From positions 404 to 54,095 of the forward strand of contig DFXM01000047.1 of assembly GCA_002381695.1 (NCBI GenBank): a stretch of 53,692 bases of DNA, read 5' to 3'. This stretch comes from Clostridium sp. UBA4108. Its GTDB lineage: Bacteria > Bacillota > Clostridia > Clostridiales > Clostridiaceae. Every line of letters starts with the position of its first letter. Positions within the stretch are counted from its first letter, which is position 1. The notes beneath the pieces are model-generated. The model was given only the letters and a program-made list of their open reading frames with translations, did not search any database and had not been told where the DNA came from. A program made the position numbers and the translations under genes. Below, one piece after another: positions 17,550 to 25,920 of the stretch.

Positions 17550-17648
17550 GAAGATAAGAGAGTTTAAGTAAACCATTGCCCAATATTAGGGGGGTTTAAG
17601 GGAAGATAAGAACTTTAGCAGTCCATGTTAATCATGGATTGCTTTTTT
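17550..17648 (+). promoter_or_regulatory. Structured leader with terminator before the Met-rich gene
   Basis: A first hairpin pairs TAAACC (17569-17574) plus CCC with GGG plus GGTTTA (17593-17598). It is flanked by two copies of GAAGATAAGA (17550-17559, 17602-17611). A terminator follows: stem 17617-17627 with 17633-17643, then TTTTTT. The terminator ends 29 bases before ATG 17678. It may simply close the upstream cluster, or act as an attenuator. It does not match a riboswitch class I know. Confidence 0.55.
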
Positions 17649-17677
17649 AAAAGTTATATGTATGGAGAGGTGGTTAG

Positions 17678-18574
17678 ATGAGCAAACATAGACATAGAAG
17701 AAGACAGAGAGAAATGGAGGATCAATTACAATTTAATGGTAATATGAATCAAATGCAAGGACCTAATAACATGCAAAATATGAATCAAATGCAAGGACCT
17801 AATAACATGCAGAATATGAATCAAATGCAAGGTCCGAATAACATGCAGAATATGAACCAAATGGGAAATATGAATCAAATGGGTAACATGAATCAAATGG
17901 GTAACATGAATCCACTAGCTAACATGTTAGGAGGTATGGGAGGAGGGTTAGATGGAATTTTAGGACTGCTATCATCTCTAGGACTTGGCGGTGGGGGAAA
18001 TGGAACTTCAAATAACCCTAATGACATGTTATCATTATTATCCTCTTTATTAGGAGGGAATACTCAAGGAAGTAGCAATGCATCAGGATTTAATATTAAT
18101 GACTTATTAAAAACATTACAAGGGAATAATGAAAATAATACAAGTAAGAATAATGTTGAAAATACGAAATCACCATTTAAAGAGGAAGATGTAAAAGAGT
18201 TCCAAAAAATACTTAATGGTATTTTGAACGATAAAGAAAACAATCAGAATAATAATAAGAATTCTAATGAGGAAGAAAATTTAGAAAATATATTGGCTAA
18301 TTTAGATTTTAATGCAATACTGAATAACATGAATAATATAGATTTTGGCAATATAGATTTTAATAATTTAGACATAGGAAATTTAATAAACAGTGATGTT
18401 TTTGATGAAGAGGTTGAGATTAAAGATGTAGATGAAGAGAATATAATAGAAGAGAACATATTTAATAGAAATGGTAAGTTAACGGAGGAAGAATTGAGGG
18501 ATTTAGTTGGCATTTTAGTTAGGTTAATTGATCCCAAAAAAATCAAGCTATTAGAGCGATTTTTAAAGAAATAA
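17678..18574 (+). CDS. Low-complexity Met/Asn/Gln-repeat protein (298 aa)
   Basis: I do not recognise this protein. The basic start (KHRHRRRQRE) is followed by three perfect 12-residue repeats MNQMQGPNNMQN (residues 23-58), three MNQMGN repeats (59-76), a Gly/Leu-rich hydrophobic stretch (LGGMGGGLDGILGLLSSLGLGGGGNG), a long Asn/Asp/Glu-rich region with leucine-rich helices (NFNAILNN.., IDFNNLDIG), and a charged C-terminal helix (LTEEELRDLVGILVRLIDP). GAGAGGTGG precedes the ATG. It has no signal peptide. The composition suits a spore-coat or self-assembling protein; that is inference. Confidence 0.75.
   Translation: MSKHRHRRRQREMEDQLQFNGNMNQMQGPNNMQNMNQMQGPNNMQNMNQMQGPNNMQNMNQMGNMNQMGNMNQMGNMNPLANMLGGMGGGLDGILGLLSSLGLGGGGNGTSNNPNDMLSLLSSLLGGNTQGSSNASGFNINDLLKTLQGNNENNTSKNNVENTKSPFKEEDVKEFQKILNGILNDKENNQNNNKNSNEEENLENILANLDFNAILNNMNNIDFGNIDFNNLDIGNLINSDVFDEEVEIKDVDEENIIEENIFNRNGKLTEEELRDLVGILVRLIDPKKIKLLERFLKK
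17744..17905 (+). repeat. In-frame tandem repeats (3 x 36 bp, then 3 x 18 bp)
   Basis: Three 36-bp units (17744-17851) encode the same 12 residues with only a few silent changes. Three 18-bp units (17852-17905) then encode MNQMGN. The near-identity at DNA level suggests recent expansion and likely length variation between strains. Confidence 0.9.
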
Positions 18575-18603
18575 AGTTTTAAAAAATATATATTTATATT
18601 AAA

Positions 18604-18668
18604 AAAGAATCCTATTAGAAAGATACAAATAGCATAGCTATAATATATGGTTAATAGGACTTCTTTTA
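18604..18668 (+). terminator. Terminator after the Met-rich gene
   Basis: Outer arms 18604-18617 and 18652-18666 (one bulged base) enclose a loop with a smaller stem (ATAGC/GCTAT); TTTTA follows. Confidence 0.6.
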
Positions 18669-18694
18669 CTTTAATAATTAAATTTTTATTTTTA

Positions 18695-18822
18695 AAGTGG
18701 TGTATAAAAATTTAGAAGTGGTCAATAATAATAACGTAATGGGAGTTAAAATCTCCATAACCACTAAACATGTTTAGTGGAAACCCCCCATCCCCCTTGG
18801 GACCGTAAGGTCCCATTTTTTA
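18695..18822 (+). ncRNA. Candidate small RNA with C-rich linker and intrinsic terminator
   Basis: The intergenic plus-strand segment contains AGTGG three times (18696-18700, 18717-18721, 18776-18780) and CCACT once (18761-18765), which allows two exclusive folds. One is a perfect 20-bp palindrome (18761-18780). Next come CCCCCC (18784-18789) and CCCCC (18792-18796), then a GGGACC-GTAA-GGTCCC terminator (18799-18814) with TTTTTT. There is no plus-strand gene downstream, so it is a stand-alone transcript rather than a leader. C-runs are complementary to Shine-Dalgarno sites. No promoter was clearly seen. Confidence 0.5.
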
Positions 18823-18840
18823 TGCAATTGAATATAAGTA

Positions 18841-19776
18841 TTAATAATACTTTAAAGAAGTTACTTTATATTTAAAAGAAGCATCATTAGTCTTAGTTAA
18901 GGTTATGTCGAAAACTAAATTTTTAGTAATTGATGTATTTAAAATCTCTGTAGACCTAAAGCTCAGAATCCAATTAACTTGATGAGGTTCTCCCTTATTA
19001 TTAGAACTTAGATCTTTAAAGAAGCCATCCTGGAATTTAAAAGAAGACTTTTGATGAGATAGCTTATATAGACCTTCAATATGGACTCCACTTAGGGAAT
19101 GATGAAAATATTCAGGGACTATAAGATTATTATTTGGAAAGCTCTCTATAAGATCAATGAAGTAGCTTATAGAATTAAATCCTAAATAATTATTATCATT
19201 AGTAGTTTTAAATTCACGTAAAGTTTCATTAGAAAATATATAATTTTTCATATCGATTTTTCCATTCAACAGATTGCCTGAAATAATTATAGGAGTTCTG
19301 TTATTTGACATATCAGTAATTCCTAGTATGTTATTTTCATTACAAAAAACATCTTTATAGCTATCACCATTCCAATAGAACATATGCTGAATATTCTTGT
19401 TATGGAAAGAGCTTTGAATAAATATCTCTTTATGATTGTCTCTTGATACATCAAATGTGGTTATACGTGGGGGCCAATAGGGTAAGAATTCACCTAATGT
19501 TTCAAGAGAATGGTTATAGTTTAGACTATGGCTAACACTTTCGTTTAGATTAATCTCAACTAATAGTTTTTCCTTATTATTTTTTACAAATATAGAATCT
19601 TTTTTCCCGTCCCCATTTAAATCGTCTTTAATTATATTATCATTAGCTATTACACTAAAAACTTCCATTGAAGGGTTAGAGTGAAATGAAGTAAATAATG
19701 TGAAAAAACAAATTCCTGTGAGTATAGTAAAAAATATATAATAAATTTTATTATTTTTAGGATTAAATCCACTCAT
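18841..19776 (-). CDS. Membrane-anchored VCBS/FG-GAP-like protein
   Basis: The 311-aa protein has an N-terminal hydrophobic anchor (about residues 11-30, IYYIFFTILTGICFFTLFTSF) and an extracellular body. An EF-hand-like calcium motif is at DDLNGDGKKDSIFV, as in VCBS/FG-GAP repeats, and a second weaker one is at FDVSRDNHKEIFIQS. The C-terminal domain has no known motif. ATG has GAGGTGATT. Members are often annotated as VCBS repeat-containing; the role is unknown. It is convergent with the Met-rich gene and the candidate small RNA. Confidence 0.7.
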   Translation of the reverse strand: MSGFNPKNNKIYYIFFTILTGICFFTLFTSFHSNPSMEVFSVIANDNIIKDDLNGDGKKDSIFVKNNKEKLLVEINLNESVSHSLNYNHSLETLGEFLPYWPPRITTFDVSRDNHKEIFIQSSFHNKNIQHMFYWNGDSYKDVFCNENNILGITDMSNNRTPIIISGNLLNGKIDMKNYIFSNETLREFKTTNDNNYLGFNSISYFIDLIESFPNNNLIVPEYFHHSLSGVHIEGLYKLSHQKSSFKFQDGFFKDLSSNNKGEPHQVNWILSFRSTEILNTSITKNLVFDITLTKTNDASFKYKVTSLKYY

Positions 19777-19829
19777 AATATAATCACCTCACTAAATTAT
19801 ATGTAGTAATGAATAGATAAATTATAAAA

Positions 19830-19873
19830 AATAAAATAAAAGTGTTAAAGAAAAAAACATCTTTAACACTTTT
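19830..19873 (-). terminator. Terminator after perR
   Basis: A perfect 13-bp stem (19838-19850 with 19861-19873) with a 10-base loop is flanked by A-runs that become Us on the minus strand. Confidence 0.85.
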
Positions 19874-19885
19874 ATATGTGAATAT

Positions 19886-20320
19886 TTAATTTTCTAGAGT
19901 TTTGCTTTCTGCCTTGCACCGTGGACAAATACCATAAAAATATATTTGATTAGAAAGGACAGAATAATCTGTATAATCCTTTACTGAATCATTTAAAGCA
20001 TCAAATTTAATACTTTCTATATCGTCTACCTTAGAGCAAAGTATACAGCTAATATGCGGGTGAGCATTAGGTTTTCCATCATATCTGAAATTACCCTCAC
20101 CTACATTTATTTCTTGTATCAAATTTACATCTACTAATACCTTTAAGGTTTTATAAACAGTAGCAAGACTCATAGTTGGATAATCCTCATGAAGAGCCTT
20201 ATATATAGTTTCAGCAGATGGGTGCTCACAAGTAGATTTAAGGTACTTATATACAGCTATACGTTGCGGAGTTAATTTTAACTTTTTTTCTTTAAATACT
20301 TGTGTAAAGTTACTATCCAT
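19886..20320 (-). CDS. perR: Fur-family regulator, PerR type
   Basis: This 144-aa metal-dependent repressor keeps all PerR landmarks at a constant offset of -4 from B. subtilis PerR: metal ligands His33, Asp81, His87, His89 and Asp100, and structural zinc Cys92, Cys95, Cys132 and Cys135. Asp81 and Asp100 favour PerR (peroxide sensing) over Fur or Zur. The winged helix spans about 12-80 (LTPQRIAVYKYL, SLATVYKTLKVL). A perfect promoter with a palindrome over its -10 lies upstream, which suggests autoregulation. Confidence 0.85.
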   Translation of the reverse strand: MDSNFTQVFKEKKLKLTPQRIAVYKYLKSTCEHPSAETIYKALHEDYPTMSLATVYKTLKVLVDVNLIQEINVGEGNFRYDGKPNAHPHISCILCSKVDDIESIKFDALNDSVKDYTDYSVLSNQIYFYGICPRCKAESKTLEN

Positions 20321-20373
20321 ATTTATACCTCTAAATCTTAGATTATTTTTTATTATAACATCTTAATTATTAA

Positions 20374-20404
20374 TTATTATATAATAAAAATTATCCGTTG
20401 TCAA
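20374..20404 (-). promoter_or_regulatory. perR promoter with palindrome over the -10
   Basis: On the minus strand TTGACA (20399-20404) and TATAAT (20376-20381) are both perfect and 17 bases apart. The -10 lies inside the palindrome TTATTATATAATAA (20374-20387). A repressor bound there would block a maximal-strength promoter. Confidence 0.8.
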
Positions 20405-20521
20405 AGATTTTTATATAGTAATTAATAAATTAATAAAATTTATTAATTTAATTAAAGGATTTTAAGCAAGTACTGGGATGGACTTCATATATTAGTAATA
20501 TAGGAGAGGAGGAGAAGTGCA

Positions 20522-21898
20522 TTGAAAAAAGTCTATGTGCTAGATACCAACGTTATACTTTACTCGTCAGGAGCTATATTATCTTTTGGTGATAATGACG
20601 TAGTTATACCAGAAGTAGTATTAGAAGAGCTTGATGACTTTAAAAAAGATAAAACAGAATTAGGGGTTAATGCTCGACAAGCATCAAGAATTATTGATGG
20701 GTTAAGAAAAAAAGGCAACTTAAAGGATGGGGTATCTCTTCCTGGTGGAGGGAATTTAAGAGTAGAAACAAATCACTACGATACTGATATGCCGCCAATC
20801 TGGGATAAAAGTAAAGCTGATAATAGAATTTTGCAGGTATGTAAAGCTTTAAAAGATAAAGGAGAAGAAGTTATATTAATAACTAAAGATACTTTTGAAA
20901 GAATAAAAGCAGATATTGTTAATATTAGAAGTGAAGATTTTTATGAGAAGGTAGTGCCAGAAAATAGTGACCAATATACTGGAAGAATTGAAGTTTATGT
21001 TTCTGCTGATAAAATATCCGAATTTTATAGCCAGAAAGTTTTATCAAAAGAAGATTTATTAAGCTATGATGAAGAAAAAGATGAATATTTTGTGCCAGAA
21101 CTATTTATTAATGAATTTGTTACCCTAATAGCTCTAGAAAATCCTAAACAGACAGCATTAGGGCGTTTTGATGGTAAGAATGTAGTACCACTTTACTATC
21201 GTGATACAAAGCCTTTAGGATTAAGTACTAGAAATGCAGGTCAGAGATTTATGTTAGAGTGTTTATGTACTAATGCCGCTAGAGCACCATTAGCACTTAT
21301 TAAAGGTCCAGCCGGTACAGCTAAAACGTTATTCTCTTTAGCTGTTGGACTTCAAAGGATACTTGAAGAGAATGACGGTCAGTATAGAAGGATTTTAGTT
21401 TGTCGACCTAATGTAACTATGGATGAGGACATAGGGTTTTTACCGGGAACAGAAGAGGAAAAGATAGCACCTTTTATGAGACCAATATTTGATAATTTAG
21501 AGATACTAGTAGATTCAGATGAAAAGGAAAGATATAAAAATGAAGGGGAGCTTCAAGATAAAATTAAAGAGATATTTGATAGACGAATCATAACCACAGA
21601 AGCTATTGCCTATTTAAGAGGAAGATCCATAGTAAAATGTTGGGTAATAATAGATGAAGCTCAAAATTTAACACCAAAGCAAATAAAGGCTATAACTACA
21701 AGAGTTGGTAATGGAACTAAATTGATATTAATAGGAGATCCAGAACAAATAGATCATCCATTTATGGATTCTAGATCTAATGGATTATGCTATGCTTCAG
21801 AAAAAATGAAAGGAAGTAATCTTTGTTACCAGGTTACCTTGAAATATGATGAGTGTGAGAGGTCGCCATTGGCTTATGAAGCATCACAAAGACTTTAA
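20522..21898 (+). CDS. PhoH-family PIN-domain ATPase (YlaK-like)
   Basis: The 458-aa protein has an N-terminal PIN nuclease domain (residues 1-140; acidic residues in VLDTNV, EELD and TKD) and a C-terminal PhoH ATPase/helicase domain with Walker A KGPAGTAKT (261-269) and Walker B CWVIIDEAQNLTP. The fusion is typical of PhoH2/YlaK proteins, which unwind and cut RNA in actinobacterial homologues. The start is TTG at 20522 with a strong GGAGAGGAGGAG site. It is monocistronic with a terminator. Confidence 0.92.
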   Translation: MKKVYVLDTNVILYSSGAILSFGDNDVVIPEVVLEELDDFKKDKTELGVNARQASRIIDGLRKKGNLKDGVSLPGGGNLRVETNHYDTDMPPIWDKSKADNRILQVCKALKDKGEEVILITKDTFERIKADIVNIRSEDFYEKVVPENSDQYTGRIEVYVSADKISEFYSQKVLSKEDLLSYDEEKDEYFVPELFINEFVTLIALENPKQTALGRFDGKNVVPLYYRDTKPLGLSTRNAGQRFMLECLCTNAARAPLALIKGPAGTAKTLFSLAVGLQRILEENDGQYRRILVCRPNVTMDEDIGFLPGTEEEKIAPFMRPIFDNLEILVDSDEKERYKNEGELQDKIKEIFDRRIITTEAIAYLRGRSIVKCWVIIDEAQNLTPKQIKAITTRVGNGTKLILIGDPEQIDHPFMDSRSNGLCYASEKMKGSNLCYQVTLKYDECERSPLAYEASQRL

Positions 21899-21901
21899 CT
21901 T

Positions 21902-21925
21902 AAAAAGGCTCTAGGGCCTTTTTAA
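21902..21925 (+). terminator. Terminator after the PhoH-like gene
   Basis: AAAAAGGC (21902-21909) pairs with GCCTTTTT (21916-21923). It is short, with a G+C core and U-tract. Confidence 0.75.
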
Positions 21926-22000
21926 AATTTAATTAATTTAGTATTTAAAAATTTATGAAATATGATATACTAGGAGTAATATTGGAGGGGGAATGAAGTT

Positions 22001-22657
22001 TTGGACTTTCAAGAAAAGTTATTAGCAAAAATATTACTAATACCAGCAATACTAATAGCGTTTACTTTTAGACAATATGCCCAAGCTAGAGTTGCGGTGA
22101 AACTAGGAGATGAGACGCCAAGAATTCAAGGAAGACTTACATTAAATCCACTGAATCATATAGACCCTATTGGATTTATTATGATCCTATTTGTAGGGTT
22201 TGGGTGGGCAAAACCTGTACAAACAGATCCTAGAAATTTTAAAAATTATTATAAAGATGATTTAAAGGTTAACTTAGCTGGAATTTTAGCTAGTGTATTT
22301 GTGGGATTTATTTTTACTTTGATATTTATAATAATAGTAAAAAAATTCCCGGGAAATAGTGATTTGAAAATAATTATAGCTAGCATGGTTAGGAATATTG
22401 CATTTTTAAATTGTATTTGGTTCTTTTTATGGCTATTGCCAATACCAGGGTTTGATGGCTTTAATATAATAAGAGATTTATTTCCAAATCAATTTTATAA
22501 ACATGCTGAGAAGTTATATAGATATCAATTTGTAATATTCTTAGTATTTATATTGCCTATATTTGGTCAAAATTCCATATTTGATTTCATAGTGGGAGTT
22601 CCAGGAGGATTTTTATATAAATTATTTCTATTAATAGCTAATTACGTGATTATATAA
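22001..22657 (+). CDS. Site-2 protease (M50) family protein without the zinc motif
   Basis: The 218-aa polytopic membrane protein clearly belongs to the YwhC/Rip-like M50 family: IPAILIAFTF, then KLGD.TPR.QGRLTLNPLNHIDPIGF, GFGWAKPV and LLPIPGFDG (Asp152-Gly153). The catalytic HExxH is replaced by R24-Q25-Y-A-Q28, so neither zinc His nor the Glu is present. It is probably a pseudoprotease. The start is TTG 22001, about 9 bases after GGAGGGGG. It is followed 31 bases later by trmB. Confidence 0.85.
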   Translation: MDFQEKLLAKILLIPAILIAFTFRQYAQARVAVKLGDETPRIQGRLTLNPLNHIDPIGFIMILFVGFGWAKPVQTDPRNFKNYYKDDLKVNLAGILASVFVGFIFTLIFIIIVKKFPGNSDLKIIIASMVRNIAFLNCIWFFLWLLPIPGFDGFNIIRDLFPNQFYKHAEKLYRYQFVIFLVFILPIFGQNSIFDFIVGVPGGFLYKLFLLIANYVII

Positions 22658-22688
22658 ACATAATAACATTTATTAAGGAGAAGAACAT

Positions 22689-23354
22689 ATGCGCTTAAGG
22701 AAAAAACATTGGGCTAGACCAGAGATGGAAGCCAGTGATATAGTAGTGTTAAATCAGTATGACCACTGTGGAAAATGGAACGAGGAGTTTGGAAATAAAA
22801 ATCCTATACATTTAGAACTAGGATGTGGAATGGGTGGACATATCGCTGCTAGAGGGAAAAAACATAAAAATATAAATTTTATAGGAATAGATTTAAAGGA
22901 TGAAGTACTTGTATATGCATTAAGAAAAGTAAAGGATGCTTTTAAGGAAGAAAGTATATTAGATAAAAATATTAATATTAGATTAATGCCATTAAACATT
23001 ATGCTGATAGAGAATGTATTTTCACAAGATGAAATAAGCAAAATTTATATAAATTTTTGTAATCCTTGGCCTAAGGAAAGGCATAATAAGAGAAGGCTTA
23101 CATATACAAAATTTTTAAAGGACTATAAAAACTTCTTAAAAATAGATGGGGAAATATGGTTTAAGACAGATAATAAAGAACTTTTTGAAGATTCTATAGA
23201 GTACTTTAAAGAAAGTGGTTTTGAAATAGAATTTTTAACTTATGATTTACATAATAGTGGTTTTAAAGATAATGTAGTTACAGAGTATGAAGCAAAATTT
23301 ACTACACTGGGAATGAAAACTATGTTTCTTGCAGCCAGATTAAAGGAAAGATAA
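22689..23354 (+). CDS. trmB: tRNA (guanine-N7-)-methyltransferase
   Basis: TrmB makes m7G46 in tRNA using SAM. It is 221 aa with RLRKKHWARPEME at the start, the SAM loop IHLELGCGMGGHI, NFIGIDLKDEVLVYA, and the family signature INFCNPWPKERHNKRRLT. ATG has AAGGAGAAG. It is likely cotranscribed with the upstream M50-like gene. A short terminator follows. Confidence 0.97.
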   Translation: MRLRKKHWARPEMEASDIVVLNQYDHCGKWNEEFGNKNPIHLELGCGMGGHIAARGKKHKNINFIGIDLKDEVLVYALRKVKDAFKEESILDKNINIRLMPLNIMLIENVFSQDEISKIYINFCNPWPKERHNKRRLTYTKFLKDYKNFLKIDGEIWFKTDNKELFEDSIEYFKESGFEIEFLTYDLHNSGFKDNVVTEYEAKFTTLGMKTMFLAARLKER

Positions 23355-23360
23355 GTATTT

Positions 23361-23388
23361 AGCATATATTACTATATGCTTTTTATAT
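23361..23388 (+). terminator. Terminator after trmB
   Basis: AGCATAT (23361-23367) pairs with ATATGCT (23374-23380), followed by TTTTATAT. Confidence 0.65.
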
Positions 23389-23426
23389 AAAAAGTTTTAA
23401 AACTATAACAAAGGGGGAAATTATAG

Positions 23427-24422
23427 ATGGATTTTAGAAGTTTACCAAAGATTGAATTACATTGTCACTTAGATGGTAGTTTAAGGGCTGAAACAATAAT
23501 AGATATAGCAAAAGAAGAAAATATTTCACTGCCAACTTATTGCGTAGAAGAAATGAAAGAATTAATTGCAGCACCCATAGATTGTCATTCATTAGTAGAT
23601 TATTTAAGTCGTTTTAAAATTCCAGTACAAGTTTTACAAAGTAAAGCAAGCTTAAAAAGAGTTGCTTATGAATTAATGGAAGATGCCGCTAAAGAAAACG
23701 TTAAATATATAGAAATAAGATTTGCTCCACCGCTTCATGTGGAAAGAGGATTAACTTTAGAAGAAGTAATAGCAAGTGTTCTAGAGGGAATAAAGAAAGG
23801 TGAAGAGGAGTTTAATATAAAAGGAAACTTAATACTCTCTTGCTTAAAACATATGGGAGTAGAAAGTGTTTTTCAAGTAGTAGAGGCAGGAAAAATATTT
23901 TTAGGAAAAGGGGTAGTGGCAATAGACCTTTGTGGAGCTGAAGATAAAGGCTTTGCTCAGGATTTTATTGAGCCTATAGCTCTTGCTAGGGAATATGGCT
24001 ACAGAGTAACTATTCATGCAGGAGAGACTGGATTCGGAGAGAATGTATATGATGCAATAGAACTTCTTAAGGCTGAAAGAATTGGTCATGGAGTATCAAT
24101 AAAGGATTACAAAGTGGCTTATGACTTAGTTAAGGAAAAAGGTGTATTTTTAGAAATGTGTCCTACTAGTAATCTACAGACAAAAATAATTGATAGCTTT
24201 GAGAATCATCCAATATATAAGTATCACAAAGATGGAATAAAGATTGGATTTAATACTGACAATAGAACAGTATCTCAAACTAATATGACTAATGAATATG
24301 AAAACATATATAATTTTAACGAAATTACAAGAATGGATTATAAAGAAATATACTATAATTCAGTTGAGGCTTCATTTTTAGAAGAGGCAGATAAATTAGC
24401 TCTAAAACAACTATTTAAATAA
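23427..24422 (+). CDS. add: Adenosine deaminase
   Basis: This zinc amidohydrolase converts adenosine to inosine in purine salvage. It is 331 aa with metal ligands His12 and His14 in LHCHLDGSL, the HAGET motif, RIGHGV, and the C-terminal SNLQT and GFNTDNR. The last replaces the more common TDDP, but the key Asp remains. ATG has AAAGGGGGAAA. It is monocistronic and convergent with uvsE, sharing a terminator. Confidence 0.93.
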   Translation: MDFRSLPKIELHCHLDGSLRAETIIDIAKEENISLPTYCVEEMKELIAAPIDCHSLVDYLSRFKIPVQVLQSKASLKRVAYELMEDAAKENVKYIEIRFAPPLHVERGLTLEEVIASVLEGIKKGEEEFNIKGNLILSCLKHMGVESVFQVVEAGKIFLGKGVVAIDLCGAEDKGFAQDFIEPIALAREYGYRVTIHAGETGFGENVYDAIELLKAERIGHGVSIKDYKVAYDLVKEKGVFLEMCPTSNLQTKIIDSFENHPIYKYHKDGIKIGFNTDNRTVSQTNMTNEYENIYNFNEITRMDYKEIYYNSVEASFLEEADKLALKQLFK

Positions 24423-24464
24423 TAAATAATTATTGATATATGAGAACTTAATATTTAAGAAAAC

Positions 24465-24511
24465 AATGGCCTTTTATTATAACCTTTATGTGGTTATAAT
24501 GAAAGGCTATT
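24465..24511. terminator. Bidirectional terminator between add and uvsE
   Basis: A 20-bp stem (24465-24484 with 24492-24511, two G-T pairs) lies between two convergent genes, with AT-rich flanks on both sides. Confidence 0.75.
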
Positions 24512-24517
24512 ATTTAC

Positions 24518-25759
24518 TTAATAGAAGAAATAATAAGTGGTCAATAGCTTTTCAATTTTATATTTAACACATAATTTTTTTAAATAAGTTTTCAATTTTA
24601 TTATATTTAAATTGCTTTCTTCTAAGAGTATATTAAAGTTTCTCTTCTCTTTTATAGTACAATGAGGGTTTAATATTACCCATAATTCTTTTATACTATC
24701 TTTAAAAGAGATTTCATTATAAGGTAAGGATAAAGCAGTTTCAATAAGCTTATATAATTCCATTATGGAACCATAGTGCCTTGATAAAATTTCACATTGA
24801 TTATACAAATCTATATTTTTTTCTAATACTAAGTATTTATATTTGTTCCATACCTCATATTTTAAAGAGAGTTTATTTTCATATTTAATCAAATTTATTG
24901 CTTTAATGGCTGAAAGTTCTTTATCCTTTATCTCTAACATCATATCAGCATTATACGGTTGTAAAAAATTATACCACCAAAGAAATGTTTCAGAATTTAT
25001 AAAGATAGCATGTGCACCACTTCTTTTTAAAGTATCTTCGTCAGAATAGTGAATTTTCATATTGCCATCTTCCTTTTTCCAAGTAGCTTTCACGTTGCTC
25101 ATCAATACATTTAAAGAAAGTGAACTTCTGTTAATTTCATGGTGTAAGTTATCAAAAACACAAGGAATGTTTATTTGTTTGCATATGGATAAAACTTCTT
25201 CTAAGTTATAATTTTTTTCGTCATTTTCTAATATTAATCTTTTTTTTGCAGACATAGACAATCTATTAAAGTTTGAGATAAATCTTTCTATAGATGCAAA
25301 TTTATCTTCATAGACACCACCTACATGTAAGACTATTTTATGAGTATAATCAATATTAAGGCTATCTAGAAATCTGCAATGATACTCTATATCAGATATA
25401 GCTCTAGTAGCTATATTATTTTTTGGCGAATTTAATACAGAATATTGCCCAGGGTGCATAGATACTCTAATATTGTTAGTCACAATATATTTACCGATTT
25501 CATACAGTTTATCTTTAAAATGAATCCACCACTTAATATTATTGATTTCATGGCTTCCAAAAGGAATTATATCAGAACTAATTCTAAACATATATATTTC
25601 ATGCTCATAATTCCAATGAAGAATTTTATATAGATCATCTAAGTTCTCTTCTACTATGTTATAAAATTTTTCCTCATTAAAATTTTTCATAATAAAGCTT
25701 CTAGATGTCCTATAAGGAATGGTAACAGGAGTACATGCATATCCTATTTTGCGTTGCAT
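24518..25759 (-). CDS. uvsE: UV DNA damage endonuclease
   Basis: UvsE/UVDE is a TIM-barrel nuclease that nicks DNA 5' of UV photoproducts. It has KIGYAC at the start, RISSDIIPFGSH, RVSMHPGQYSVLNSP, VLHVGGVYEDK, LILENDEKNYNLEEVLSIC, PCVFDNLHHE and MLEIKDKE, which hold the family's His, Glu and Asp metal ligands. The length of 413 aa includes a C-terminal helical extension beyond the barrel. ATG has AGGAGGAAA. UvsE is common in spore formers. Confidence 0.93.
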   Translation of the reverse strand: MQRKIGYACTPVTIPYRTSRSFIMKNFNEEKFYNIVEENLDDLYKILHWNYEHEIYMFRISSDIIPFGSHEINNIKWWIHFKDKLYEIGKYIVTNNIRVSMHPGQYSVLNSPKNNIATRAISDIEYHCRFLDSLNIDYTHKIVLHVGGVYEDKFASIERFISNFNRLSMSAKKRLILENDEKNYNLEEVLSICKQINIPCVFDNLHHEINRSSLSLNVLMSNVKATWKKEDGNMKIHYSDEDTLKRSGAHAIFINSETFLWWYNFLQPYNADMMLEIKDKELSAIKAINLIKYENKLSLKYEVWNKYKYLVLEKNIDLYNQCEILSRHYGSIMELYKLIETALSLPYNEISFKDSIKELWVILNPHCTIKEKRNFNILLEESNLNIIKLKTYLKKLCVKYKIEKLLTTYYFFY

Positions 25760-25920
25760 AAAAAATTTCCTCCTATATAAAGTTAAATTTACTTATTCTA
25801 TTATTATTTTCGAATTTATATGGAATATACTAATAGAAAATGAAAATCCCAATACATTCCATACATTAAAATTCTCATAAAGAAGAAAATAATATAAAAT
25901 ATATTAGAAGGAGAAATTAT

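Noticed and set aside
17526..17677. SAM riboswitch before the Met-rich gene
   Set aside because: The leader is far too short and lacks the kink-turn and P1-P4 sequence core.
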